64,000 nucleotides of DNA from Proteobacteria bacterium UBA981 (GTDB lineage: Bacteria > Pseudomonadota > Gammaproteobacteria > Ga0077536), in assembly GCA_002292285.1 (NCBI GenBank), contig DBBP01000032.1, positions 1 through 64,000 on the forward strand, in the 5' to 3' direction. Numbering within the stretch: position 1 is the first letter of the stretch; the number at the start of each line of letters is the position of its first letter. Both the position numbers and the translations under genes were made by a program. Under the pieces are notes generated by a model. It made no database searches, was not told where the DNA came from, and saw only the letters and a list, made by a program, of their open reading frames with translations. Below, one piece after another: positions 28,431-38,007 of this stretch.

Positions 28431-29309
28431 ATGTTGACAGTTCGCAGTGCTTATCACGTTACCCACATGGTCAAGGATCTCGAGGCCGCGACCGCGCTTT
28501 ACACGCACGTGTTCCAACCGCCAATCCAGGCTGATGGTTACCATGAGGGCGAGAATCGCGACGCTTCATTCGCGAGCATCTGCGATGCGTATATCGAACT
28601 TTTCGCCCCCCGCGACGTGGCGGCGCCGAATCCGACTTCGAACGGGGCGCGCTATTTGCGACGCGCAGGCGAGAGCCTGTGCAATTTCGGCTGGCTCGTT
28701 GACGATAAGATTCCCGACGCAATCCGCTTTTGCGAGGGGCTAGGCTACACGTTGGTCTACGTGGCCGGCCCGACACGTTACGCTTTCTTCATCCATCCCA
28801 AGCAAGCGCACGGCATGATGCTGGAAATTGCTGCTGAAACGATACCTGAGGATCCACGCATTGAACCCGGTTGGGCTGAGCGATGGCGGGATAAACATCC
28901 GCTCGGTATCGAGCGGATGAATGCCGTGACCTATGCCGTGCAGGACATCGACGGTGCACTTGGTTTGTTGCAGGAATTGACCGACGCGCCTGTCATCCAT
29001 AGGGCGCTGAACGAAGCGGGTGACGAAGAAAGCGCATTCGTCGCGGTCGCTGATCACGTCATCGAAGTTCGGCGCAGCTGTATGGATTCCAGTGAAGTCG
29101 CACGCTTCATCCACACCAAGGGGCCGCAAATTCATTCGGTCACCTTTAAGGTCAGAGATCTGGCTCAGGCGCACGACTATCTTCGTGGACTCGGTCTGCG
29201 AGTGATCGCGCATGAGCCTGCATCCGCTATCGCGATAGACCCCGAAGAGATGCTGGGCGCGTGCTACTATTTCACGGACCGGGCCATTCCTTCGGATCCG
29301 CGTGCATAG
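28431..29309 (+). CDS. VOC-family (glyoxalase/dioxygenase) two-domain protein
   Basis: A 292-residue vicinal-oxygen-chelate protein. Two halves of beta-alpha-beta-beta-beta folds are visible: SAYHVTHMVKDLEAATALYT opens the first, ERMNAVTYAVQDIDGALGLL the second, and QIHSVTFKVRDLAQAHDYL begins a further unit near the end. His residues at the start of these strands are the usual metal ligands. The ATG at 28431 follows GGGAGCGTCGCC. Members include extradiol dioxygenases and lyases; no precise reaction can be assigned. The FAD-monooxygenase/cytochrome b5 fusion gene lies 193 bases downstream in the same direction. Confidence 0.82.
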   Translation: MLTVRSAYHVTHMVKDLEAATALYTHVFQPPIQADGYHEGENRDASFASICDAYIELFAPRDVAAPNPTSNGARYLRRAGESLCNFGWLVDDKIPDAIRFCEGLGYTLVYVAGPTRYAFFIHPKQAHGMMLEIAAETIPEDPRIEPGWAERWRDKHPLGIERMNAVTYAVQDIDGALGLLQELTDAPVIHRALNEAGDEESAFVAVADHVIEVRRSCMDSSEVARFIHTKGPQIHSVTFKVRDLAQAHDYLRGLGLRVIAHEPASAIAIDPEEMLGACYYFTDRAIPSDPRA

Positions 29310-29502
29310 CTGTGGTGATAGGCAACGACAGGCTCCGTGTCTCGGGCACAGGAGACAAGTGAGCCTAGACACACTGTCCATGCGCCAATCGGCCAATTCG
29401 CAATCGTACGATAGAGTACGGTACCAACATGAGTGTGTTGATTAAGCTGCAGCGAACGACTGTGTCGGAGCTGTCGAACTGAATTTCCGAGAGGGTGCTT
29501 TC

Positions 29503-31173
29503 ATGCATGCAGTAATCGTTGGTGCGGGGATGGGTGGGCTGTTTGCCGCTCTGGCTCTGCGCGAATCAGGCCAGTTCAAATCTATCGATGTTTACGAGCA
29601 GACCGCCGAACCCAGCACTGCCGGCGCGGGGCTGAATATTCCACCCAATGCCGCTCGGCTGTGCACATGGCTCGGTGTCGATCTCGACGGCGGCGACCCC
29701 ACAGGTGTTCACGGCGCGGTCGACGGCGGTCGTGCGGCAATCCTCGAAGCCACTCGCGGCATCATGCCCGATGGGACTGTTTCGACTAAACCGCTCGACC
29801 ACGACACCGCAGTTGGCGATGGCGCCGGTTTCCACCACATGCACCGTCTCGATTTATTGATGTGCTTATACAAGCGAGTCTTTGAGCTCGGGCCTGATTC
29901 GGGTGAGGGCTGTCCGATCCAGGTTCACATGGGAAAACATCTTGAGGCGTTGCGACAGGACGATACAACGGCTTACGCGACATTTTCGGATGGCAGTACG
30001 GCGCAGGGCGATTTGCTGGTGGGCGCGGATGGCATCAACTCCAAAACGCTGCGACTCCTGTGGCCCGATGCCCCCCCGCGACGGTGGACCGAAGTCACCT
30101 GCTATCGCGGACTGATCCCTCGCAACAAGGTCGCCAAGCTCACGAAACTGGACGGCAGTCCGATGGATTACAACCCGATCGATTCGTTCAGTATGGACGC
30201 GCGAAAAAACCTGAAGGCGTATGTCATGACCTACTGGGTGCGGGGCGGGGAAATGCTGAACGTTTGGATGGCCTATTACGAACCTGACTCGGCTGAGTTC
30301 GAAACCGATGAAGGCGACTGGTTCCCGGTCGATCCTGCCGAGATGAAAAGTCGCATGGCCGAAGCGTTCGAAGATGATGTGCGCAAAGACGATGTGCTGG
30401 CACTGGCTGGCGCAGTCGAAGCCCCAAGCAAATGGGGCCTGTACGACCGCGACGCTTTTGAGCATTGGCACGACGGCCGAATTTGTTTGCTGGGCGATGC
30501 TGCTCACGCCATGTTGCCGACTTATGGCCAGGGCGCTGCCCAGGCATTGGAAGACGGGGCCGCATTGGGTAGCTGCTTCAAGCTACACGGGGCTGATGTC
30601 TATAGTGCTCTGCTGCACTATGAGCGTGTGCGCCATTATCGGGCGACTCGCTTCCAGTTCGCTTCCAAGTTTCTGTTTAAGCATCTTGAACCCGAGGACT
30701 CGCCGGAACGTCAGCAAATCCTCAAAGCGCTTGATGAGCGCGACTACCCGGTTTTCGACCACGAGCAACGCGCTGGAGACAATGATTCCTGGATCTACGC
30801 ATTCGACGCTCGGTCGATCGGCGATAAGCTGCCCTTGAAAAAACTCGGGCCCTGGGATTTCCGCTCACGCTCCGACGCATTGCAAGCGCGAAGCGAAGTG
30901 ATGGGAAATTTGTGGACGCCCGCTGCGCCGTTATCCGGAGACCGCCAGATCACTCGAGCAGAGGTCGAGCAACACGATTCTTTCGACGATTGCTGGGTGA
31001 TCATTCGCGGCAAGGTCTACGACATCAGCGAATGGAAAGACCATCATCCCGGTGGACCATTCGTTGCGCGGATGCATGCGGGCAAGGATGCCACCGGAGA
31101 GTTCGGCGACTATCACAGCAAAATGGCCGAGCGACACATGGCCCATTTTCGCGTGGGTGAGTTGATCGAATGA
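29503..31173 (+). CDS. FAD monooxygenase fused to a cytochrome b5 domain
   Basis: A 556-residue fusion. Residues 1-400 are a group A FAD hydroxylase of the salicylate hydroxylase/UbiH type: VIVGAGMGGLFAALALRES at the N-terminus, an LLVGADGINSK segment in the DG position, and CLLGDAAHAMLPTYGQGAAQ near residue 330 as the GD motif. From about 484 a complete cytochrome b5-type haem domain follows, with ITRAEVEQHDSFDDCWVIIR, then HPGG at residues 515-518 and the second His at 538 (DYHSKM), the expected spacing of the two axial ligands. Fusion of a group A hydroxylase to cytochrome b5 is unusual and suggests a built-in electron carrier. Substrate unknown; the neighbouring VOC protein may share the pathway. 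Confidence 0.88.
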   Translation: MHAVIVGAGMGGLFAALALRESGQFKSIDVYEQTAEPSTAGAGLNIPPNAARLCTWLGVDLDGGDPTGVHGAVDGGRAAILEATRGIMPDGTVSTKPLDHDTAVGDGAGFHHMHRLDLLMCLYKRVFELGPDSGEGCPIQVHMGKHLEALRQDDTTAYATFSDGSTAQGDLLVGADGINSKTLRLLWPDAPPRRWTEVTCYRGLIPRNKVAKLTKLDGSPMDYNPIDSFSMDARKNLKAYVMTYWVRGGEMLNVWMAYYEPDSAEFETDEGDWFPVDPAEMKSRMAEAFEDDVRKDDVLALAGAVEAPSKWGLYDRDAFEHWHDGRICLLGDAAHAMLPTYGQGAAQALEDGAALGSCFKLHGADVYSALLHYERVRHYRATRFQFASKFLFKHLEPEDSPERQQILKALDERDYPVFDHEQRAGDNDSWIYAFDARSIGDKLPLKKLGPWDFRSRSDALQARSEVMGNLWTPAAPLSGDRQITRAEVEQHDSFDDCWVIIRGKVYDISEWKDHHPGGPFVARMHAGKDATGEFGDYHSKMAERHMAHFRVGELIE

Positions 31174-31186
31174 CGAGACGGGAGAA

Positions 31187-31636
31187 TTATCGCCGTAGAC
31201 CCGAAGCCCCAACCCAAAGTAGGCCGAGGGCCGCGATCCCAAGTACCAGCGGACCAATCATTTTCTTCGCGACAGCTCCCCAACTGGTCCCGGGTTCCAG
31301 GACGGCGGACGCCGGGTCCAAGGGATCGAAAGCAACGATGACTTGCTGTCCTTTCGGGTAGCGGGCCAAGATCTCCGAAGGCGTATCCCCCCAGAGTTTC
31401 GCTACCAATCGGACACGTTCGGATTGGTGGTCGACGCCAGCGACAGTGTATCGATATCGCACGTGAGCCCCTGAGCCGCGGGTTCTCGATATCTTAACCA
31501 CTACGCCTTCGACAGTCGGCCAGGCCTCACTAACGCGCGCGGCTTCAATCCGCTCTTGTGCGCCGAGCACAGCTGCGACCGCGCCTGCCAACAACAACGC
31601 ACCGGCCACGAGGAATCCGATCACTGAGCCTTTCAA
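31187..31636 (-). CDS. DUF3592-family membrane protein
   Basis: A 149-residue protein with two membrane helices (about residues 5-25, SVIGFLVAGALLLAGAVAAV, and 125-143, IGPLVLGIAALGLLWVG) flanking a domain of the DUF3592 type, recognised from AWPTVEGVVVKI, HVRYRYTVAGVDHQSERVRL and YPKGQQVIVAFDPLDPASAVLEPG. The start codon appears to be TTG after GAGGATCG. Function of the family is unknown. It is convergent with the fusion gene, 13 bases away. Confidence 0.8.
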   Translation of the reverse strand: MKGSVIGFLVAGALLLAGAVAAVLGAQERIEAARVSEAWPTVEGVVVKISRTRGSGAHVRYRYTVAGVDHQSERVRLVAKLWGDTPSEILARYPKGQQVIVAFDPLDPASAVLEPGTSWGAVAKKMIGPLVLGIAALGLLWVGASGLRR

Positions 31637-31683
31637 ACGTCGATCCTCACTAGGGACATGAACGGTAGTTAGACGCTCGCGCT

Positions 31684-31914
31684 TCAGCCGAGACTAGAGG
31701 AACTTGCATCTCCTGTCCCCATCTCGTCGTGCGATATGGGTGCGCCTTTAGTGAAACTAACATCGGACTTTTGCAATACGATGTTCGTCATCCCCCCACC
31801 TCCCGAAAAGCGCTGACATTCTCGACAGTGACAAACCGAGGTTAGCCGCGGTTCCGTGCTGATCTCGAAACGGACAGCGCCGCAGTTGCAGCCACCTGTA
31901 ATGGGAAGTTTCAT
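31684..31914 (-). pseudogene. Truncated GFA-family protein
   Basis: A 76-residue start of a GFA-family zinc protein: GGCNCGAVRFEIS carries the C-x-C pair and SVCHCRECQRFSGGG the C-x-C-x-x-C set. The frame ends after ISHDEMGTGDASSSSLG, about half the normal family length, so the C-terminal zinc cysteines are gone. The second GFA gene in the window that is no longer intact. Confidence 0.6.
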
Positions 31915-32178
31915 TCGTCTCTCTCCCGCGTTGTTCGCATCCAGGCAACTACTGTCTTTGCAGCTCCTGACGGACGGCGAGTTGCCGTGCAATTCTTAGT
32001 TATACTGCGTTCAGCATAGCCATTTCGCTGCCACCAACCGCAATGCCATCTTCATGCTCTTATCCGATCACGTCGGACGGATATGAAGTCCCGGCAATAT
32101 TTTTACTGACCAATATGTACTCTCCCCAGCACGCGAAGGAATGAAGTACACAAAGACTCAGGGTTACTGGAGAACAAG

Positions 32179-33048
32179 ATGACCGAATCGAACGACGACT
32201 ATACGCCGCCGAAAGTATGGAAATGGGACAACCAGGAAGGGGGGCGCTTTTCCAATATCAACCGACCTATCGCAGGATCAACGCATGACAAAGAACTGCC
32301 TGTGGGGGAGCATCCGTTGCAGCTCTATTCTTTGGGCACGCCCAATGGGCAAAAAGTCACCATCTTGTTGGAAGAGTTGCTGGCCAATGGCGAGAAGGGC
32401 GCAGAGTACGACGCCTATCTCGTCAACATCCTCGAGGGAGAGCAGTTTGGCAGTGGATTCGTCGAGGCTAACCCGAACTCAAAGATTCCGGTGCTGGTCG
32501 ATCGCAGTGGGCCAAAGCCGGTGCGTATTTTCGAGTCCGGGGCAATCTTGGTTTACCTGGCAGAAAAGTTCGGTCAGTTTCTTCCGTCCGAACCCGCAGC
32601 ACGAGCCGAATGTCTTTCATGGTTATTCTGGCAGATGGGAAGCGCACCCTATTTAGGCGGCGGCTTCGGCCACTTCTATGCTTACGCGCCGACAAAAATG
32701 GAGTACTGCATCGATCGCTTCACGATGGAAGTCAAACGTCAGCTCGATGTGCTGAATCGCAATCTTTCAGAGCGGAAATATCTTTGCGGTGATGACTACA
32801 ACATCGCTGATATGGCGACGTACTCTTGGTATGGACAACTCTGCATGGGTAGATTTTACGATGACCCCCGCGAGTTTCTTGATACTGATTCTTACACTGA
32901 GGTGATGCGCTGGACGAAAGACATTGAGTCACGGCCAGCAGTACGGCGTGGGTTACGGGTCAATAAAGTATTCGGTCCAGAGGAAGAGCAGGTCGCCGAG
33001 CGCCACGACGCAAGCGATATTGATAAATCTTTCGTTGCCGCTCCGTAA
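32179..33048 (+). CDS. yghU: YghU-type glutathione transferase
   Basis: A 289-residue glutathione transferase of the YghU (nu-class) type, which binds two glutathiones and has disulfide-reductase activity in E. coli. The whole opening is diagnostic: YTPPKVWKWDNQEGGRF, INRPIAGSTHDKELPVG and HPLQLYSLGTPNGQKVTI, then NPNSKIPVLVD and ESGAILVYLAEKFG in the thioredoxin-like half and YNIADMATYSW in the helical half, ending RHDASDIDKSF. GGAG before the ATG supports the start. It stands alone. Confidence 0.93.
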   Translation: MTESNDDYTPPKVWKWDNQEGGRFSNINRPIAGSTHDKELPVGEHPLQLYSLGTPNGQKVTILLEELLANGEKGAEYDAYLVNILEGEQFGSGFVEANPNSKIPVLVDRSGPKPVRIFESGAILVYLAEKFGQFLPSEPAARAECLSWLFWQMGSAPYLGGGFGHFYAYAPTKMEYCIDRFTMEVKRQLDVLNRNLSERKYLCGDDYNIADMATYSWYGQLCMGRFYDDPREFLDTDSYTEVMRWTKDIESRPAVRRGLRVNKVFGPEEEQVAERHDASDIDKSFVAAP

Positions 33049-33585
33049 CAGCAATTGCTATTGAACTAGGCGGCGAACCACGCCGCCTATGGGGTGTTTG
33101 GCGGTCCGGAGTCACCGCGAAAGTGGTCCACCGGCTCGGCGTAGAGGTAAAGTGGGCGAACGTTCAACTACAAAGACATGTGGTCCGTTTGAAATGACTG
33201 TTCATTCCCGCAGATGTTCAAGATGAAGGAGGGCTATATCGATCGCCGTCGATACAACCGTCGTGGTACCGAGCGGCTATTCCGCAACAATGACGGCCGG
33301 CGGCTACGTTTTGATTGAGCTGGCTGAGTATCGGTTTGCGCCAATCAGGGTACCCGGCGTGCTACGGCAGACCACCATGAAATGTATCGGCGTGGACCGT
33401 CCATATTTATCTTGTTCTATCAGTCTGAATTCGACTGACCCTTCGCTATCAGAAACTGGCGTGTCCAAATTTGGCCGGACGACGCATAGCAACATGTTTT
33501 TAGTGCCAGATAGCGGATACTCGAATGTCGCCAGACTTCGCTGTGGGCGAAACTAGAACTGACATATTTGCCCGTCTGGATAGCA
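33049..33585. other. Intergenic region with uncertain open frame
   Basis: About 540 bases between yghU and the leftward nitroreductase. A plus-strand open frame at 33263-33556 (97 codons) has no recognisable family or ribosome binding site and is not called. Nothing else is visible. Confidence 0.4.
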
Positions 33586-34263
33586 TCAACGGCTAAAGCC
33601 GACGAAGTTCAGGACATCGTCCACCGGCCGTCGGGTTGATACGACGTCGTTTGCAGCGAAATCCTCGAGCGGAAATCCCATTGCTACGCACGACATGATG
33701 ACCTGGTCATCTGGAATCTGGGCAAATTCGCGCACTACCGGCGACTGCATAATGCCTTGTCCATTAATGACCGCGCCCAATCCCCGCGACCAGGCGGCAT
33801 TGACCAGAGCATTCACCACAGCGCCGCAATCGAACACGGCGATGTCGTTATCCGTCAGTGAATTATCAAACGTCACCACCACCGACACCGGGGCATCAAA
33901 CTGGCGGAAGCCGCGCATCACCCAGTCATGTCGCCGGACCTTGTCACCCCAATCAATCCCCATGGCTTCGAACAGCTGTGCGGCGATGGCTTTTTGGCGC
34001 TCGCGGTGAACGCCCTGATAGTCACCGTGAATGCGAATTTCGCGTGAGGCTGGTACGCCTTCCAGATTACGCTCGGTGTTGCCTTGGCGAATATTATCCA
34101 GCGCCTCACCCGTAACCGCATGAAAGTACCACGGCTGCGTGTTCATCGACGACGGTGCTCGCGTCGCGAGTTCTACAACTTCCCTGATCAGCGCTGTCGG
34201 CACAGCGTCCGTTTTGAAGCCGCGAATACTGCGGCGGCCCGTGACAACGTCGTCAAATTCCAT
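33586..34263 (-). CDS. Nitroreductase-family flavoprotein
   Basis: A 225-residue NAD(P)H:FMN nitroreductase-type protein. The opening GRRSIRGFKTDAVP and the FMN-binding RAPSSMNTQPWYFH segment (about residues 34-48) are characteristic, as are DCGAVVNALVNAAWSRGLGAV and a C-terminal MGFPLEDFAAN. Members reduce nitro groups, quinones or enones, or cleave flavin in BluB-like roles; the exact reaction cannot be fixed. It shares its orientation with the AraC regulator upstream, ~145 bases away. Confidence 0.88.
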   Translation of the reverse strand: MEFDDVVTGRRSIRGFKTDAVPTALIREVVELATRAPSSMNTQPWYFHAVTGEALDNIRQGNTERNLEGVPASREIRIHGDYQGVHRERQKAIAAQLFEAMGIDWGDKVRRHDWVMRGFRQFDAPVSVVVTFDNSLTDNDIAVFDCGAVVNALVNAAWSRGLGAVINGQGIMQSPVVREFAQIPDDQVIMSCVAMGFPLEDFAANDVVSTRRPVDDVLNFVGFSR

Positions 34264-34407
34264 ATCTCGGTCTCTCGATAAATAAATTTCTGGTTAGTGC
34301 ACGTCGCTCTGCTATCGCCGGGCGGGCAGCAAGCTGTTTCCGGCTCGATATTTTACAAACATCAAACGCCATAAGGCGCCGCGATCTCTGCGCGAAGCAT
34401 TCCGTCA

Positions 34408-35442
34408 CTAAAGGTCCGAGCGCAGTAGATGGCCGCTCGCATCGTCGCGCGCTCCCCGCGGCGACTTGCCATACCAACGTTTAAAGGCGCGGCCGAACGC
34501 AGATTGGGTCTCGTATCCAAGCATGGTAGCAATTTGCGATATGCGTAGCCTTGACGATGTGACGTGGTGCCACGACAACTCCGCACGTACTGAATCGACG
34601 ACTTCGCGAAAGTTGGTGCCGAGCTCCTCCAACCGACGCTGTAGCGTGCGCTCGGAAAACCGCATCGTTTCAGCAACTGTGTTAATCGAGCATTCTTTAT
34701 ACGGAAGCAACACGGTAAGTATCGATTTCACTTCGGTTAATACAATTGGCCCCTCTATCTGCGAGTGCATTGATATCGACTGTTTGGAAGCTCCCCGGAG
34801 TTCACCCCTGCCGAGCTTTCTATCGAGGATTTCATTCTCGATAAACAAGGCGTCACTGATACTGTTGAATTCTGGAGATCGACCAAAAAAATTATCGAAT
34901 GAGTCATTGCTGACGCTGCTTTGTTGCAAGCGCACTTGGGGTGGCTGCCAGCGCGGGAGAATATTCTCGCGAATGAACAGGCACACGACTGCGAGCGAAG
35001 CATTGATGACCTGGCGCCGTCCGTATCGTCCGATAGGTTGCAATGAATAATGTAACCACTGCCCACCGTCCGCCTGTTCGAACTGAAACGTTCCCATATC
35101 GGTAAATAGACCGTAGTACTTTACGAAGCAGCGCAGGGCTGCGGAAACCGATTCAGCATCGCGCATCAGCAGCCAGATCTGTCCAAAGATGCCCATCGGT
35201 AACCGACTGCCATGTAATAGCCCAAACTCCGGGCAGTCGCAGGTCTCGGCAGCCAGTTCCAGATAATCGACCAGGCACTCCGCATCAATATAGATATCCG
35301 GTATGTCGAACGCATAGGCGGGGATGCCTGCTGCGTGAATGACCGTGTCGGGATCGCCGCCTAGTTCTTCGATCAATTCGCGAGAACCGAGTAACGAGGC
35401 GCTGAAAACAACATTCTTAGATAGCGGTTTAGTGTGGCGCAT
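34408..35442 (-). CDS. AraC-family transcriptional regulator
   Basis: A 344-residue regulator with an N-terminal ligand domain of the arabinose-binding-like (PF12625) type, including FGLLHGSRLPMGIFGQIWLL, and a C-terminal AraC helix-turn-helix pair at about 245-330 (TVAETMRFSERTLQRRLEELG and ISQIATMLGYETQSAFGRAFKRWYGKSP). It is divergent from the Rieske ferredoxin-amidohydrolase pair, sharing a 120-base promoter region, and lies upstream of the nitroreductase in the same direction. It most likely controls one or both. Confidence 0.92.
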   Translation of the reverse strand: MRHTKPLSKNVVFSASLLGSRELIEELGGDPDTVIHAAGIPAYAFDIPDIYIDAECLVDYLELAAETCDCPEFGLLHGSRLPMGIFGQIWLLMRDAESVSAALRCFVKYYGLFTDMGTFQFEQADGGQWLHYSLQPIGRYGRRQVINASLAVVCLFIRENILPRWQPPQVRLQQSSVSNDSFDNFFGRSPEFNSISDALFIENEILDRKLGRGELRGASKQSISMHSQIEGPIVLTEVKSILTVLLPYKECSINTVAETMRFSERTLQRRLEELGTNFREVVDSVRAELSWHHVTSSRLRISQIATMLGYETQSAFGRAFKRWYGKSPRGARDDASGHLLRSDL

Positions 35443-35562
35443 AGTGCATAGAAAATGGCGCTAAATGGACAGTTAATATGCCGTCTAGCCTATAGCATGT
35501 GCCGCTAGTAGTCAGATCGAAGCACCACAAGTGCTTTCGATATAGCGCTTGGAGGGATGTAG

Positions 35563-35880
35563 ATGTCAGCGATTCCGCTGGTTCGAATTGGTGAGATGGT
35601 CGACGGGGAGATTCGCCCGATCGAGGTCGACGGACGGCATCTCTTGTTGGTCAACAGCGAAAAAGGTCCCTCGCTAATCGACCGCATTTGTCCCCATGCA
35701 GGGGGCGACCTTGCGAAGGGTAAGGTCGTCAGCAGCCGGATTCGATGTCCCACGCACAGTTATCTTTTCAACCTCGAAACGGGCGTCTGCCCCCTCGGGC
35801 GACGAGAAGGGTGGGGACCGCTTGCGGTCTACGAACTGTTCGAGCGCGAAGGGCAGCTCTGCGTTGAGTTCGCTGATTGA
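35563..35880 (+). CDS. Rieske 2Fe-2S ferredoxin
   Basis: A 105-residue stand-alone Rieske protein. The cluster ligands are CPH at residues 43-45 (ICPHAGGDL) and CPTH at 62-65 (IRCPTHSYLFN). It resembles the ferredoxins that feed Rieske oxygenases and the small Rieske subunit of nitrite reductase, but no partner oxygenase is adjacent; the nearest is at 50.1 kb. It is followed after 87 bases by the amidohydrolase in the same direction and is divergent from the AraC regulator. Confidence 0.9.
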   Translation: MSAIPLVRIGEMVDGEIRPIEVDGRHLLLVNSEKGPSLIDRICPHAGGDLAKGKVVSSRIRCPTHSYLFNLETGVCPLGRREGWGPLAVYELFEREGQLCVEFAD

Positions 35881-35967
35881 ACGGGAACACAAAAAATAAG
35901 CGCGAGCTAGTGCCGACCGCTATTAGCCGCGACACTAAATATTTCAGTTGGGTCAAAGGAGAATAGC

Positions 35968-37731
35968 ATGAGTGATTTAGACGTCATCATCAGAAACGGC
36001 ATGATTATCGATGGCCAACGGACGCCTCGCTACCGTGGCGACATCGGCATCAAAGACGGTCAGGTCCACTCGATCACCGGCGTAGGCGGCCTGTCGAAGA
36101 AAACTGCGGATAAGGAAATTGACGCAGACGGACTGATCGTCGCACCGGGGTTTGTCGATTTGCACACCCACTACGATGCGCAGGTTTTCTGGGACCCCTA
36201 TTGCACCACCAGCGGTTGGCACGGCGTCACGTCCGTGGTGATTGGCAACTGCGGCTTTGGTATCGCGCCTGTAAAAGAAGATGGCCGCGAGCGCGCGATG
36301 CTCTCACTGACTCGCAACGAGGCCATTTCCTACGACGCGATGTCCGCGGCATTGGCCTGGGATTGGGAGTCGTTTCCAGAGTTCATGGATGCCATCGAGA
36401 GAACACCGAAGGGTATTAACCTGCTTGCCTACATTCCGCTTTCTCCACTCATTGCCTACGTCATGGGTGGTGTCGACAAAGCAAAAACCCGACGCCCGAA
36501 CAAAGACGAGATGGGACAGATCAAGTTGCTGATATCAGACGCCATCGACGCCGGCGCCTGCGGGATCTCGTCGCAAAACCTCGGCGATACATCCGTTCAG
36601 CGTGATTACGACGGCACGCCGAACGTCACCGACATCATGCATTTCGATGATTTCCTCGACATGGTTTCCGTCTTGAAGGACAAAGGTCGCGGGGTCGTGC
36701 AGGTACTAGGATTAACGCCCGCGCAAACCGAGCTGGTGTGCGAGGCGAGTGGTGCCAATGTGATTTACAACGTGCTTGCGCTCGAATGCGATCAGCATGG
36801 TATGAAGACGGAAGGCTCCTGGGAGGAGTTTACCGATTGGATGGAAGGCGCGAATCAACGCGGCCTTAAAGTGAGCGCGCAGGCGGTAACGACCGGCATC
36901 GATTTCACGTTCACTTTCGAAGACTGGAATCTCTATGACTTCAGCCCGCACTGGCGGGACATTTGCATGGGCACGACAGCTGAGAAGCTTGAAAAAATGC
37001 GCGACCCCGAACGTCGCGCGGCTATTCGGGCAGAGTATGACGCGGTTGCTGACTCCACGCGTGAAGAGTTCACTGCGGATCTGGATAATGACATCGCCGC
37101 CACCGCGCTGGTTCAATTCCGAACCGTTGCCGACAACACAGTCGTGATGGTGGATAACGATGAATTGGTGAAGTACGAAGGGATGACCATTCGCCAGATC
37201 GCGGCACAGGAAAACAAGCATATCTGTGACGTTATCCTGGACATCGCTGTTGCCGACGACCTTCTCACCACCTTCGCGACGCCGCCAAACAAGTACAACC
37301 CGGCGGACATTAAGAAACTGCTCAACAAACCGTACACCATTCCCGGTATTTCCGATGGTGGCGCGCATATGAAGTTTTCTGCTTTTGGTCGCTATGGCAC
37401 TGAGTATCTGGTGCATTACGTACGCGAAGGGAAGATGGTTGATTTGGAATATGCCCATTGGCATCTGAGCGCTATTCCCGCGCAGTACGCGGGCATGCAC
37501 GACCGTGGTGTGATTCGTGTGGGTAGTCCGGCGGACATCCTGGTTTATGATTTTGACGAGCTTGGCTGGACTGAAGCAGAGAAAACGTTTGACCTGCCGG
37601 CCGGAGATTGGCGTCGGATCACCAAAGGCATTGGTTATCGCTACACGTTAGTGAATGGTGAGGTAACCTTCGTTGATGGTGAAAGCACTGGTGCTACGCC
37701 TGGACATCTGTTGAGAAACGGGCACGCCTGA
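35968..37731 (+). CDS. Amidohydrolase, N-acyl-D-amino-acid deacylase-like
   Basis: A 587-residue metal-dependent amidohydrolase. Family marks are IDADGLIVAPGFVDLHTHYD with HTH at residues 66-68, VIGNCGFGIAP, and the late SDGGAHMKF with catalytic Asp and His. The layout matches N-acyl-D-amino-acid deacylase/D-aminoacylase proteins, though marine members often act on other cyclic amides or lactams. GGTCAAAGGAG precedes the ATG. Possible hairpin terminator at 37765-37785. Its pairing with a Rieske ferredoxin is unexplained. Confidence 0.88.
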   Translation: MSDLDVIIRNGMIIDGQRTPRYRGDIGIKDGQVHSITGVGGLSKKTADKEIDADGLIVAPGFVDLHTHYDAQVFWDPYCTTSGWHGVTSVVIGNCGFGIAPVKEDGRERAMLSLTRNEAISYDAMSAALAWDWESFPEFMDAIERTPKGINLLAYIPLSPLIAYVMGGVDKAKTRRPNKDEMGQIKLLISDAIDAGACGISSQNLGDTSVQRDYDGTPNVTDIMHFDDFLDMVSVLKDKGRGVVQVLGLTPAQTELVCEASGANVIYNVLALECDQHGMKTEGSWEEFTDWMEGANQRGLKVSAQAVTTGIDFTFTFEDWNLYDFSPHWRDICMGTTAEKLEKMRDPERRAAIRAEYDAVADSTREEFTADLDNDIAATALVQFRTVADNTVVMVDNDELVKYEGMTIRQIAAQENKHICDVILDIAVADDLLTTFATPPNKYNPADIKKLLNKPYTIPGISDGGAHMKFSAFGRYGTEYLVHYVREGKMVDLEYAHWHLSAIPAQYAGMHDRGVIRVGSPADILVYDFDELGWTEAEKTFDLPAGDWRRITKGIGYRYTLVNGEVTFVDGESTGATPGHLLRNGHA

Positions 37732-37764
37732 GTTCAGGCTGAACTGACAGGGATGCCGAAATCG

Positions 37765-37785
37765 CCCGCCCGTTTCTCGGGCGGG
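37765..37785 (+). terminator. Hairpin after the amidohydrolase
   Basis: CCCGCCCG-TTTCT-CGGGCGGG is a perfect eight-base-pair GC stem with a five-base loop, 34 bases past the stop codon. There is no U-tract, so it may stabilise the mRNA end or act with Rho. Confidence 0.4.
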
Positions 37786-38007
37786 TATAGGTGCCCGAAT
37801 GATCGCTAGCATGGCACTTGAAACGGTCAACGTCGGTGTTCGCCGGATAACTTAGACCATGACGCTGGGTCGGGCCTTTGCTCAGGGCGGCCACGACAAC
37901 GACACGCAGTCTGAATTACCCAGAGAACAAACCGCCGACTTTTATCCGACCGCGTTCCCTCGATGCCCGATGCTAGGATCTGATGGATCTACAGAACGGA
38001 GGATCAC

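Noticed and set aside
33263..33556. 97-codon plus-strand frame
   Set aside because: No ribosome binding site, no family match, no support from neighbours.
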